Positions 7,936 to 14,497 of a stretch of DNA of 17,997 nucleotides are shown piece by piece. The translations under genes and the position numbers were made by a program. The stretch is from Antarcticimicrobium sp033791545 (lineage in GTDB: Bacteria; Pseudomonadota; Alphaproteobacteria; Rhodobacterales; Rhodobacteraceae), in NCBI GenBank assembly GCA_033791545.1, contig JASJGL010000115.1, positions 1 through 17,997 on the forward strand. Direction: 5' to 3'. The first letter of the stretch is position 1. Each line of letters opens with the position of its first letter. The notes under the pieces are model-generated. The model saw nothing but the letters and a program-made list of their open reading frames with translations, was not told the origin of the DNA and made no database searches.

Positions 7936-9051
7936 TCAGATGGAACGGGCGGGACCGGTGGCGGTCCGAGTGTTGTCGGGTCGACCAGCCAAGGTCCAAG
8001 GCACGAAAGTGGTGTAGGCGATCAGCAGGAACAGCCAGAGCCCGAAGGTGCCGATCACCCCCATCAACCCCGACAGCCCGGTCGGCATCAGCGCGTCGTA
8101 AAGACCGGATCCGACCTTGGGCACGGCTTGTCCGCCCATGAACACGGTCCAACGGAACATCCATGCGGCATGGATGGCGATCAGACCCGTGACCCAGCCG
8201 GACCGGCGCGGGAGGACAAGCGCGATGACGAAGGGCACGACGATGGACAGGGCCCCCCAAGCGGCGATTTTCTGCCATGTCGGGAACCCTGCGACCGAGG
8301 CTAAAGCCTCGCTATGGCGGGGCGAGAGGCCGGAGAGCGCCAAGGCGAACCAAAGCCCGCCAAGCACGGAGACGAGGCCCAGCGCGATCGCCAGTCGACG
8401 GTTCAATGCCGCCTCAAGATTACCATCGCGGCACAGACTGCGTTCCAGCACGAGCATGACGCCCAATGCCCCCACGGCCCCGGTTGCCGCGAATTGCAAC
8501 GGCAGGAAGGGGGTGTTCCAAAGCGGACGCGCCCGCACGATCATGACCTCCATCCCGGTATAGGTCAGAATGCCCAAGGCCGTGAGGCCAGCGCCGATCC
8601 CGATCAGCGGGGCAAAGGCATTGCCAGAACCCCCAAGGCTCAACAGGCGAAACAGCCATGCAAAGCGCCAGTTGTCCTGTCCCATCTGGAAAAAGGCGGG
8701 GCGATGCACGGCCCATGCAAAACCCAGCGTCAGGGCCACATAACTGGGCACGACCCATGCGCCCCAGGCCATCCATGACGTGCGGTGCGTATAGATGAAG
8801 AATTCCCAAAAGCGGAACGGCTGGTGCAGATCCGCCAGCAGGGCGATGGGCGCCGTGATCCCGGTCGTGACCGCGACCATCAAGGCCAAGCGCGACGCGG
8901 GCAGCGCGCCCTCCCGACCAAGGACAAACCCCGGCAAGGCGAGCAGAAGCGCCGTGGCAGAAACGGCAATCAGAAAGAAATATTGTACAGCCCACGGCAG
9001 CCAAGCCGCCTCATGCACTGTGCCGACAAGTTCCTGAACCTGATACCCCAT
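7936..9051 (-). CDS. ttrC: Tetrathionate reductase membrane subunit C (NrfD/PsrC family)
   Basis: A 371-residue integral membrane protein of the NrfD/PsrC family, which anchors TtrAB to the membrane and passes electrons from quinol to TtrB. About nine hydrophobic helices can be placed, at roughly 22-42, 55-73, 95-115, 146-164, 185-202, 220-240, 262-280, 285-303 and 328-349. The family features include an acidic LLADLHQPFRFWEFF segment near 71-85 and the HRTSWMAWGAW loop after it. I place the start at ATG 9051 rather than GTG 9054, because AGGAGG lies seven bases before it and this gives a one-base TGATG overlap with the ttrB stop, which implies translational coupling. It is slightly longer than the enterobacterial protein as I remember it. 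Confidence 0.92.
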   Translation of the reverse strand: MGYQVQELVGTVHEAAWLPWAVQYFFLIAVSATALLLALPGFVLGREGALPASRLALMVAVTTGITAPIALLADLHQPFRFWEFFIYTHRTSWMAWGAWVVPSYVALTLGFAWAVHRPAFFQMGQDNWRFAWLFRLLSLGGSGNAFAPLIGIGAGLTALGILTYTGMEVMIVRARPLWNTPFLPLQFAATGAVGALGVMLVLERSLCRDGNLEAALNRRLAIALGLVSVLGGLWFALALSGLSPRHSEALASVAGFPTWQKIAAWGALSIVVPFVIALVLPRRSGWVTGLIAIHAAWMFRWTVFMGGQAVPKVGSGLYDALMPTGLSGLMGVIGTFGLWLFLLIAYTTFVPWTLAGRPDNTRTATGPARSI

Positions 9052-9812
9052 CACGCGCCCTCCTCATGAATGGCCCTGTGTGCGGTTTCGACCGGCGGGG
9101 TATACGCGGCGTCTCCCGCGATCCGCCCGTCGAGCACATCATCAAGACCGATGTAGTAGACATTGGGATTGGTGTGCATTTCCGGCCGCAACACCGAGAC
9201 CTCGTTCTCACGCAGCATTCTCGAGACTTCGCTTTCGGGATCGTTCAGGTCGCCAAAATTGCGCGCGCCGCCGACACAGGTTTCAACACAGGCCGGCAAA
9301 AGCCCTGCCTGCGTGCGGTGGAAGCAAAAGGTGCATTTGTCCGCAACCTGGGTTTCGTGATTGATGAAGCGCGCGTCATAGGGGCAGGCCTGCACGCAAT
9401 AGGCGCAGCCAACGCATTTGGAGGCATCGACCAGCACCTCGCCATTCTCGGCCTTGAACGTCGCCTCGACCGGACAGACCGGCAGGCAGGGCGGATCGTC
9501 ACAATGGTTGCACAGCCGGGGCAACATCACCATCGCCGGGTCCTGGCCGTCCTTCACCAGTTCGTAGACGGAAACATGGGTGCGAAAGGCATCCTCGGGC
9601 ACATCGTTTTCCATGATGCAGGCGACGGTGCAGGCCTGACACCCGATGCATTTGCGCAGATCGACGACCATCCCCCAATGCGCGACGCTACGGTCTGCCG
9701 CGCCAGATTGTGTGGCGGCCGTTGCAGATCGGCTGGCCCCCGCGACCGATGCGGCCGCCCCGATGGTCACCTTTCCGATGGTCCCAAGAAAGCCACGGCG
9801 TGTCGTGTCCAT
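9051..9812 (-). CDS. ttrB: Tetrathionate reductase iron-sulfur subunit B
   Basis: A 253-residue ferredoxin-like electron-transfer subunit. It carries electrons from TtrC to the TtrA active site. Sixteen cysteines fall into four groups that fit four [4Fe-4S] clusters: 55/58/61/65, 101/104/109/113, 133/136/139/143 and 160/163/175/179. The protein belongs to the DmsB/PsrB/TtrB type. A twin-arginine signal is visible (TTRRGFLGTIGKV, 3-15) followed by a small-residue hydrophobic stretch; TtrB is one of the subunits of this type that has its own Tat signal, consistent with periplasmic location. The ATG at 9812 has AAGGA eight bases before it. It is the first structural gene after the 96-bp gap that contains the 18-bp palindrome, and so is likely the first gene of the induced ttrBCA transcript. 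Confidence 0.94.
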   Translation of the reverse strand: MDTTRRGFLGTIGKVTIGAAASVAGASRSATAATQSGAADRSVAHWGMVVDLRKCIGCQACTVACIMENDVPEDAFRTHVSVYELVKDGQDPAMVMLPRLCNHCDDPPCLPVCPVEATFKAENGEVLVDASKCVGCAYCVQACPYDARFINHETQVADKCTFCFHRTQAGLLPACVETCVGGARNFGDLNDPESEVSRMLRENEVSVLRPEMHTNPNVYYIGLDDVLDGRIAGDAAYTPPVETAHRAIHEEGA

Positions 9813-9844
9813 TTGGCTGATCCTTTCTGTTCAAGGTCAACCAC

Positions 9845-9850
9845 AGGATA
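9845..9850 (-). promoter_or_regulatory. Possible -10 box for ttrBCA
   Basis: TATCCT on the minus strand matches four of six positions of the sigma-70 -10 consensus and would put transcription start near 9838, about 26 bases before the ttrB start. No acceptable -35 is present 16-18 bases upstream, which is what an activator-dependent promoter would look like. This is a guess from spacing only. Confidence 0.3.
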
Positions 9851-9894
9851 GTCGTGTCTCGGGGGGCGGCGATATCGGCGGAAACCCGAAGCGG

Positions 9895-9912
9895 CTAGGG
9901 GTTAACCCCTAG
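9895..9912. promoter_or_regulatory. Perfect 18-bp palindrome, candidate TtrR operator
   Basis: CTAGGGGTTAACCCCTAG reads the same on both strands. It lies at the start of the ttrR-ttrB gap and overlaps the ttrR stop codon (9909-9911). Its centre is 91.5 bp upstream of the ttrB start and about 65 bp upstream of the guessed transcription start, a normal place for a FixJ/LuxR-type activator site. I found no second full copy in the window. The palindrome is read directly; the link to TtrR is inference. Confidence 0.6.
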
Positions 9913-10526
9913 GAGTCGGCCCAACCAGCCGCGACAAGCAGTCGCACCAGATCCGCCGCCGAGCGGGCCCCCATCTTGTCCATCGCATTATGGCGATGGA
10001 TTTCCACTGTTTTCAGGCTGATGCCCAGAGCGTCGGCGATTTGCTTGTTCTGGCGGCCTGACAGAACCGCGCGGGCGATTTCTGTTTCGCGCGTGGTCAG
10101 GCTTTGCGTTCTTTCGCGCAGCGCCGCCGCCGTGCGCGCGGCATCTGCCTGTTGTCGGCTTTCGCTCAGTGCCTCTTTTATACGATCCACCAAGGCCATG
10201 CCATCGACAGGTTTTTCAAAAAAGTCGATGGCCCCCGAACGCATTGCACGCACGGCCATGGGGACATCGCCATGGCCGGTGATCATGATCACCGGCAGCG
10301 GGCAATTGCGGGCTTTCAATTCGTCCAACAGCTCCAGACCGGTCATGCCGGGCATCCGCACATCGGCCAGAATGCAGCCCTCGGCCTGATCGCCCAGCGT
10401 GCCAAGCAGATCGAGGGCGGAGCCATGTTGCCGGATCTCAAGCCCCAGAGACGACAGAAGAAACCCAAGCCCTTCGCGCGCCGCGCGGTCGTCATCTACG
10501 ATATGGATGCTGCCGTCTTCACTCAC
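9909..10526 (-). CDS. ttrR: Tetrathionate response regulator (FixJ/LuxR type)
   Basis: A two-component response regulator of about 205 residues. The N-terminal receiver has the acidic triad IVDDD, the phospho-acceptor in LADVRMPGM (Asp57 if counted from the upstream GTG), the switch Thr in MITGHGD, and the conserved Lys in FFEKPVD. The C-terminal LuxR/FixJ helix-turn-helix is clear: LTTRETEIARAVLSGRQNKQ, then IADALGISLKTVEIHRHNAM. It would activate ttrBCA when phosphorylated by TtrS. Two in-frame GTG codons are possible starts, 10532 and 10526. I prefer 10526 because GGAG lies seven bases before it, while the upstream GTG has almost no room; this gives a four-base GTGA overlap with the ttrS stop and coupled translation. 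Confidence 0.9.
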   Translation of the reverse strand: MSEDGSIHIVDDDRAAREGLGFLLSSLGLEIRQHGSALDLLGTLGDQAEGCILADVRMPGMTGLELLDELKARNCPLPVIMITGHGDVPMAVRAMRSGAIDFFEKPVDGMALVDRIKEALSESRQQADAARTAAALRERTQSLTTRETEIARAVLSGRQNKQIADALGISLKTVEIHRHNAMDKMGARSAADLVRLLVAAGWADS

Positions 10527-12304
10527 ATGCACTCTCCAGCCGGGAGCCAGACCACAACCCGCAGCCCGCTCCCGTCGTCGGGCTGCTCTGCGCGCATCCA
10601 GCCGTCATGGGCGTCGATGATCGACCGGCTGAGCGCAAGGCCAAGACCGACGCCTTCGGTTTTGGTGGTATAGAAAGCCTCGGCGAAATGGTCCATTGCA
10701 GCTGCGGTCATGCCTTGGCCGTTGTCGCGCACCGAAATCGCAACGCCTTTGCCACGGGCGCCGTCGTCGCGGGCCTCTGCGCGGATCGTCAAGGTGCGCT
10801 GGTCTTGCGGGGTCTGCTCCATCGCGTCGATCCCGTTCTGAACAAGGTTCAGGATCACCTGCTGAAGCTGTACCGCATCCGCCATCAGGTTCGGCAACTC
10901 CTCTGCGATCTGCGTTTGAACCTGCACCCCCGCCCGGTGGGCCGAGGCGGAATAGATCGAGGCGCAATCCTTGATCAGGGCCCCAGCGGCAACCGGGGCC
11001 AGTTGCCGTTCGCGTTTTCCGACAAAGGCGCGGATACGCTTGATCATAGTGCTGGCGCGCTCGGCCTGATTTGCCACTTCCTGCGAGGCAAGCGTCATGT
11101 CCTTTTCCGAGAACTTGCCCGCCTTGAGCCGCAACAGACAGCCCTGCGCATAGCTGGAAATCGCGCTCAAGGGCTGGTTCAACTCATGCGCGATCGAGGT
11201 GGCCATTTCCCCCAGAATGGACAGGCGCGCGACATGCTCAAGTTCGCGCCGGTGCTGGCGGTCGGCCTCTTCGGCGTTTTTGCGTTCGACCATCTCGGTC
11301 TTGAGCGCGGCATTGGCATCCTTCAACGCCGCAGTGCGACGGCGCACCAATGTCTCGATCCGCACGGAATAAAGCGCCCAGAACATCAGCGCGACGACAA
11401 ATACGATCAGCCAATCCCAATAATCCTCGACAAACTCGCGCAGCGACACGGGACCAACACGCTCATAGGGACCAATCTGAAGCTTGCGCATCAGATCATG
11501 CACCGGCTGGTAGTCGAGCGGTACGGTCCAGCCGGTCGCCCCCTCCATTTGCATCAGCGCAACCGCGACCTGCTTGGCCAGCGCGGCCGAGGTCTGTTGC
11601 GCCTTGGCAAAGGGCCAACCGGGATAAACTGCGCTGGAACTTGCGCATCCAATGGCAGCGGAGACATCCCGTTGCACGGCAAAGGCGTGCAACGCGTCGA
11701 AACGGGCGGATTTCCTTTGCAAATCCTCAAGCATGCAGGCCCTGAGCACCGCCGCATCTGCCCGCCCGTCAAGCACCGCCTCTGCCGCGGATTGCATCGG
11801 GTAGCCCGTGATCACCAAGTCGACCTGTCGCGCAAGGGCGCTGTCGGTCTCCGCCATGTCCGACCAGACGATCTGAAACCCGCCAAAGGCTTCGGGTGCG
11901 ACGATCGCAAGCCGCCGCCCGGCAAGATCATCCAGTGTTTCAAGATCCCCATTCGTCACGAGGGTCGAGGCGACCGGCCAATCGCCCTCGGCCGTGGCGA
12001 TCCGGCTGATGTGGTGGCTGTATTCAAGCGCGGCGTAGTTGCCCGGATTCGTAATGACAAAATCCAGCGCATGATCCGCCAGCGCAGCGTCGAGGCCATA
12101 AAGGTCCAAAGGGACAATGCGGAAGTCATGCTCCGGCAGGGCCCGGTTCAAGGCAGTCTTTGTTGCGCGCCAATGGTCGAGCGCATGCTCTGTTGACAGA
12201 TAATCAAGAACACCGATCCGAAGCGGCTCCTCCGCTTGTGCAGCAGGGACCGCCAGCGCGAGTGCGACGAGGGAAACAGAAAGTCGGATGAAAAATCTAG
12301 TCAT
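10523..12304 (-). CDS. ttrS: Tetrathionate sensor histidine kinase
   Basis: A 593-residue membrane sensor kinase. It starts with a signal peptide or first membrane helix (about 1-24, ending AAQA), followed by a periplasmic domain of the PhnD-like substrate-binding type at about 26-292, with the typical ITNPGNYAALE stretch near 84-94. A transmembrane helix lies at about 297-315, then a short coiled region, a HisKA domain with IAHELNQPLSAI (His373) and a HATPase domain with the N-box ILNLVQNGIDAM, G1 VRDNGQGM and G2 GVGLGLALS. The sensor domain has Cys190 and Cys220, which could react with tetrathionate; that is inference. The frame stays open 117 codons upstream, but the signal peptide fixes the start at 12304 even though the ribosome-binding site is weak. 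It overlaps ttrR by four bases. Confidence 0.91.
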   Translation of the reverse strand: MTRFFIRLSVSLVALALAVPAAQAEEPLRIGVLDYLSTEHALDHWRATKTALNRALPEHDFRIVPLDLYGLDAALADHALDFVITNPGNYAALEYSHHISRIATAEGDWPVASTLVTNGDLETLDDLAGRRLAIVAPEAFGGFQIVWSDMAETDSALARQVDLVITGYPMQSAAEAVLDGRADAAVLRACMLEDLQRKSARFDALHAFAVQRDVSAAIGCASSSAVYPGWPFAKAQQTSAALAKQVAVALMQMEGATGWTVPLDYQPVHDLMRKLQIGPYERVGPVSLREFVEDYWDWLIVFVVALMFWALYSVRIETLVRRRTAALKDANAALKTEMVERKNAEEADRQHRRELEHVARLSILGEMATSIAHELNQPLSAISSYAQGCLLRLKAGKFSEKDMTLASQEVANQAERASTMIKRIRAFVGKRERQLAPVAAGALIKDCASIYSASAHRAGVQVQTQIAEELPNLMADAVQLQQVILNLVQNGIDAMEQTPQDQRTLTIRAEARDDGARGKGVAISVRDNGQGMTAAAMDHFAEAFYTTKTEGVGLGLALSRSIIDAHDGWMRAEQPDDGSGLRVVVWLPAGECM

Positions 12305-12651
12305 GGCTTTTGGCCATTGGACAGGATGGCCGGGCCAGATGCAAACACCCCATCTTGCAACATGTCCAAAAGCGGCCTGCGCAGCGGCTTTGACGATGGC
12401 CGGATCGCTATCTCGGATATTTGCCACTTTTTCAGGCTCGGCGCCCATAGGGCAGATGATCCGCCATGTTTTGCGGTCGTATCTGGCAAGGGTCGCTCTC
12501 AAGGGCCGACAACCAAACCATGGTAGTTTCGGCCCGACGAATAGACACAGATGGGATGGTTGCCTCCCCCTGCCCGCCTCAACCGGTTTTTCTGACAGCG
12601 ACCTGCCGGCTCCTTGCGTGGCGTCAAACCAGGAACCTCTGATAGTTCCCC
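12305..12651. other. Intergenic region upstream of ttrS
   Basis: About 347 bp between the LysR gene stop and ttrS, both on the minus strand. It should contain the ttrSR promoter, but I cannot pick a convincing -35/-10 pair. A weak inverted repeat, GGAAC and GTTCC, lies just after the LysR stop and could end that transcript. A 62-codon minus-strand frame (12301-12489, TTG start) ends in an ATGA overlap with the ttrS start; it has no recognisable family and no good ribosome-binding site, so I do not call it a gene. No full FNR-type TTGAT-N4-ATCAA site was seen. Confidence 0.4.
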
Positions 12652-13548
12652 TCAAGGCCGTCCACCACCAGCGCCGGTTTTGATCAGCATTTCAATCAAA
12701 GTCAGCGCCGACCTTGGTAAGCTTTTCCGGCTTCTGACCAAGACAGAGCGGTCCCGCAAGGCCCAGTCGTCCTCCAATTCCAAAAGCTTGATATCCATGG
12801 TTTGAACATGACGACGCGCTGCCGATTCCGGGACAATACCGATCCCTACGCCCGCCTCGATGATCCTGCACATCGCCTCGAAGCTCCGGACCTGAATACG
12901 CAAGGTCCGGTTGTATCCATTGCGTCGGAACTGATGGCGCAGAAAGTCCAACAACGTACTGCCTTCGTGCAAACCGATATGTTCAAAGTCGAGCGTTTGA
13001 CGGAATTGCACCCGGTCATGGCTGGAAAGCGGATGATTGTTTGGCACGGCAAGCATCAAGCGATCCGTGGAAAACCGAATTGCTTCAAGGCCGTCGTTGC
13101 CAACCTCGCCCGAGATGATCCCCATATCTGCGGAACCATCGACGACCGAACGAATAATATCGTTGGTCAGGCGTTCCTGAAGATCAACGGTCACGCCTGG
13201 CCTGTCTGACAAGAACAGGGCAAGGATCTCGGGCAGGAATTCGGTTACTGCGGTCGTGTTGGCATACAGACGAATATGCCCGACTTCGGCATTCAACATC
13301 TCATCCGCCAGAAAATCCATCTGTCGGAGCACCAACCGCGCTTGGCGCAAAAACACTTCGCCCGCAGATGTCAGGCTGATCCCACGGTTGCCACGCAGAA
13401 ACAATTGCTGCCCGGTCTCACGCTCCATCGCTTTGATACGCGCACTTGCGGCTGACACCGAGAGAAAGGCGCGGCCCGCCCCATGGGTCAGGTTGCTACA
13501 CTCCGCGACGTGTACAAACAGGCGCAAATCCACCAGGTCAATTTTCAT
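12652..13548 (-). CDS. LysR-type transcriptional regulator
   Basis: A 298-residue LysR family regulator. The N-terminal winged helix-turn-helix is intact (about 1-65: DLRLFVHVAECSNLTHGAGR, then FLSVSAASARIKAMERETGQ, then the LTSAGEVFL wing), followed by the linker helix and a substrate-binding-like effector domain (about 90-290) with HIRLYANTTAVTEFLPEILA and the VGIGIVPESAA segment. It is transcribed away from the hydratase/dehydrogenase/CoA-transferase operon across a 100-bp gap with several inverted repeats, the normal layout for a LysR activator and its target. By position it resembles the LysR regulator of itaconate catabolic loci (RipR/ItcR type). The inducer would then be itaconate or itaconyl-CoA, which is inference. 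The ATG has GAAGG very close to it (two bases). Confidence 0.88.
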   Translation of the reverse strand: MKIDLVDLRLFVHVAECSNLTHGAGRAFLSVSAASARIKAMERETGQQLFLRGNRGISLTSAGEVFLRQARLVLRQMDFLADEMLNAEVGHIRLYANTTAVTEFLPEILALFLSDRPGVTVDLQERLTNDIIRSVVDGSADMGIISGEVGNDGLEAIRFSTDRLMLAVPNNHPLSSHDRVQFRQTLDFEHIGLHEGSTLLDFLRHQFRRNGYNRTLRIQVRSFEAMCRIIEAGVGIGIVPESAARRHVQTMDIKLLELEDDWALRDRSVLVRSRKSLPRSALTLIEMLIKTGAGGGRP

Positions 13549-13552
13549 GGCC

Positions 13553-13567
13553 TTCGTCTAACACGAA
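13553..13567. promoter_or_regulatory. Inverted repeat TTCGT-N5-ACGAA next to the LysR start
   Basis: TTCGT at 13553-13557 and ACGAA at 13563-13567 are exact inverse copies around CTAAC. The site ends five bases from the LysR start codon and overlaps its ribosome-binding region, where a bound regulator would block its own expression. Function is inferred from position. Confidence 0.35.
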
Positions 13568-13578
13568 CGCACCGTTGC

Positions 13579-13594
13579 GAAAATACGAATTTTC
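13579..13594. promoter_or_regulatory. Inverted repeat GAAAAT-N4-ATTTTC, candidate LysR operator
   Basis: A perfect six-base inverted repeat (GAAAATACGAATTTTC) lies in the middle of the 100-bp divergent promoter region. It is AT-rich and dyadic, as LysR binding sites usually are, and is placed to serve both directions. No experimental link can be made from the sequence. Confidence 0.45.
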
Positions 13595-13608
13595 TGAAGG
13601 CGCGGGAC

Positions 13609-13634
13609 CTGTCAAAGTTGGATCCTATTGACAG
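13609..13634. promoter_or_regulatory. Inverted repeat CTGTCAA-N12-TTGACAG upstream of the hydratase gene
   Basis: Two exact seven-base arms, 13609-13615 and 13628-13634, flank twelve bases. The left arm read on the minus strand is TTGACA, a full -35 consensus pointing towards the LysR gene, though no strong -10 follows. The right arm is only 15 bases from the hydratase start, so it cannot be that gene's -35. The pair may be a second regulator site or a 5' leader hairpin. Confidence 0.35.
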
Positions 13635-13648
13635 AAGGCGAGGCCAGA

Positions 13649-14497
13649 ATGGACATAGCGCATTTGCAACAGTGGGTCGGCAAAACCGAAACGTATGACG
13701 AATGCATCGCCCCGTTTCCGTCAAACGCCCTGGCCGCGACACTGAACCGTGATGACAGCGAATACATCGCCGGGTCAGCCCTGCCGCCGCTGTGGCATTG
13801 GCTGCACTTTCTGCCCATCTTCAAACTCTCGGATGCCGGGTATGATGGGCACGCGGCACTGGGAGGGTTCCTGCCTCCGGTCCCCCTGCCTCGGCGGATG
13901 TGGGCGGGCAGCCGATTGAATTTTCACGCGTCAATGTGCATCGGTCGCGTCCTGAAAAAGGTATCGACCGTCAAATCCGTAAAGGCCAAAAACGGTCGGT
14001 CGGGGCCGTTGGTGTTTGTCACGGTGGGGCATCAGGTGTTTGACGGCGACACGCTCGGCATCGACGAAGAACACGACATCGTCTATCGCCACCCCCCCAG
14101 CCCCGATGCCCCTGCCCCTGTGCCACCACGGGCCCCCGAAAAATGGGCGTTCTCGCGTGAAATTGACCCCGACCCAGTGCTTCTATTTCGCTATTCCGCG
14201 CTGACATTCAACGGCCACCGCATCCATTATGATCGGCCGTTCTGCATCGATACCGAAGGCTACAAAGGGCTGGTTGTCCACGGACCGCTGCTGGCCACCT
14301 TGCTGCTTGACCTGCTCCGCCGAGAAATTCCGCAGGCGACGCTTCGCGGCTTCGAATTCAGGGCGATTTCGAGCGTCTTCGACAACGAAACCTTCTCAGT
14401 TCATGGCGAAGCTGACGACGACGGCAAAACATTCCAATTGTGGGCGCGCAGGCAAGATGGCGGGCTGGCGATGCAAGCAAAGGCGACAATCGAATGA
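13649..14497 (+). CDS. MaoC/FAS1-like acyl-CoA hydratase, probable itaconyl-CoA or mesaconyl-C4-CoA hydratase
   Basis: A 282-residue hot-dog-fold dehydratase of the HTD2/FAS1-like group that contains mesaconyl-C4-CoA hydratase (Meh) and itaconyl-CoA hydratase (Ich). The opening LQQWVGKTETYDE and the PLWHWLHFLP segment near 47-56 are typical. The C-terminal half has FRYSALTFNGHRIHYDRPF (180-198), the hydratase motif with the likely catalytic His193, and then HGPLLATLLLDLL. It would add water to the unsaturated C5 acyl-CoA made by the CoA-transferase encoded downstream. The start is the ATG at 13649, preceded by GAGG five bases upstream; the in-frame TTG at 13628 falls inside an inverted repeat. 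It is the first gene of a coupled operon and overlaps the next gene by four bases (ATGA). The exact substrate is not certain. Confidence 0.8.
   Translation: MDIAHLQQWVGKTETYDECIAPFPSNALAATLNRDDSEYIAGSALPPLWHWLHFLPIFKLSDAGYDGHAALGGFLPPVPLPRRMWAGSRLNFHASMCIGRVLKKVSTVKSVKAKNGRSGPLVFVTVGHQVFDGDTLGIDEEHDIVYRHPPSPDAPAPVPPRAPEKWAFSREIDPDPVLLFRYSALTFNGHRIHYDRPFCIDTEGYKGLVVHGPLLATLLLDLLRREIPQATLRGFEFRAISSVFDNETFSVHGEADDDGKTFQLWARRQDGGLAMQAKATIE

Noticed and set aside
5043..8141. A 1032-codon open frame on the plus strand opposite ttrA and part of ttrC
   Set aside because: It is the antisense of well-identified genes in GC-rich DNA, its translation is rich in Arg, His and Gly without any domain, and no ribosome-binding site is seen.
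9895..9912. The 18-bp palindrome as a terminator of ttrR
   Set aside because: It has no loop, no following T-run and overlaps the stop codon; an operator fits better.
10607..12196. A 529-codon plus-strand frame opposite ttrS
   Set aside because: Same pattern: an antisense shadow of a clear sensor kinase with no motif of its own.
12305..12655. ttrS extended upstream by 117 codons
   Set aside because: The extension has no family match and would bury the clear signal peptide that begins at the ATG at 12304.
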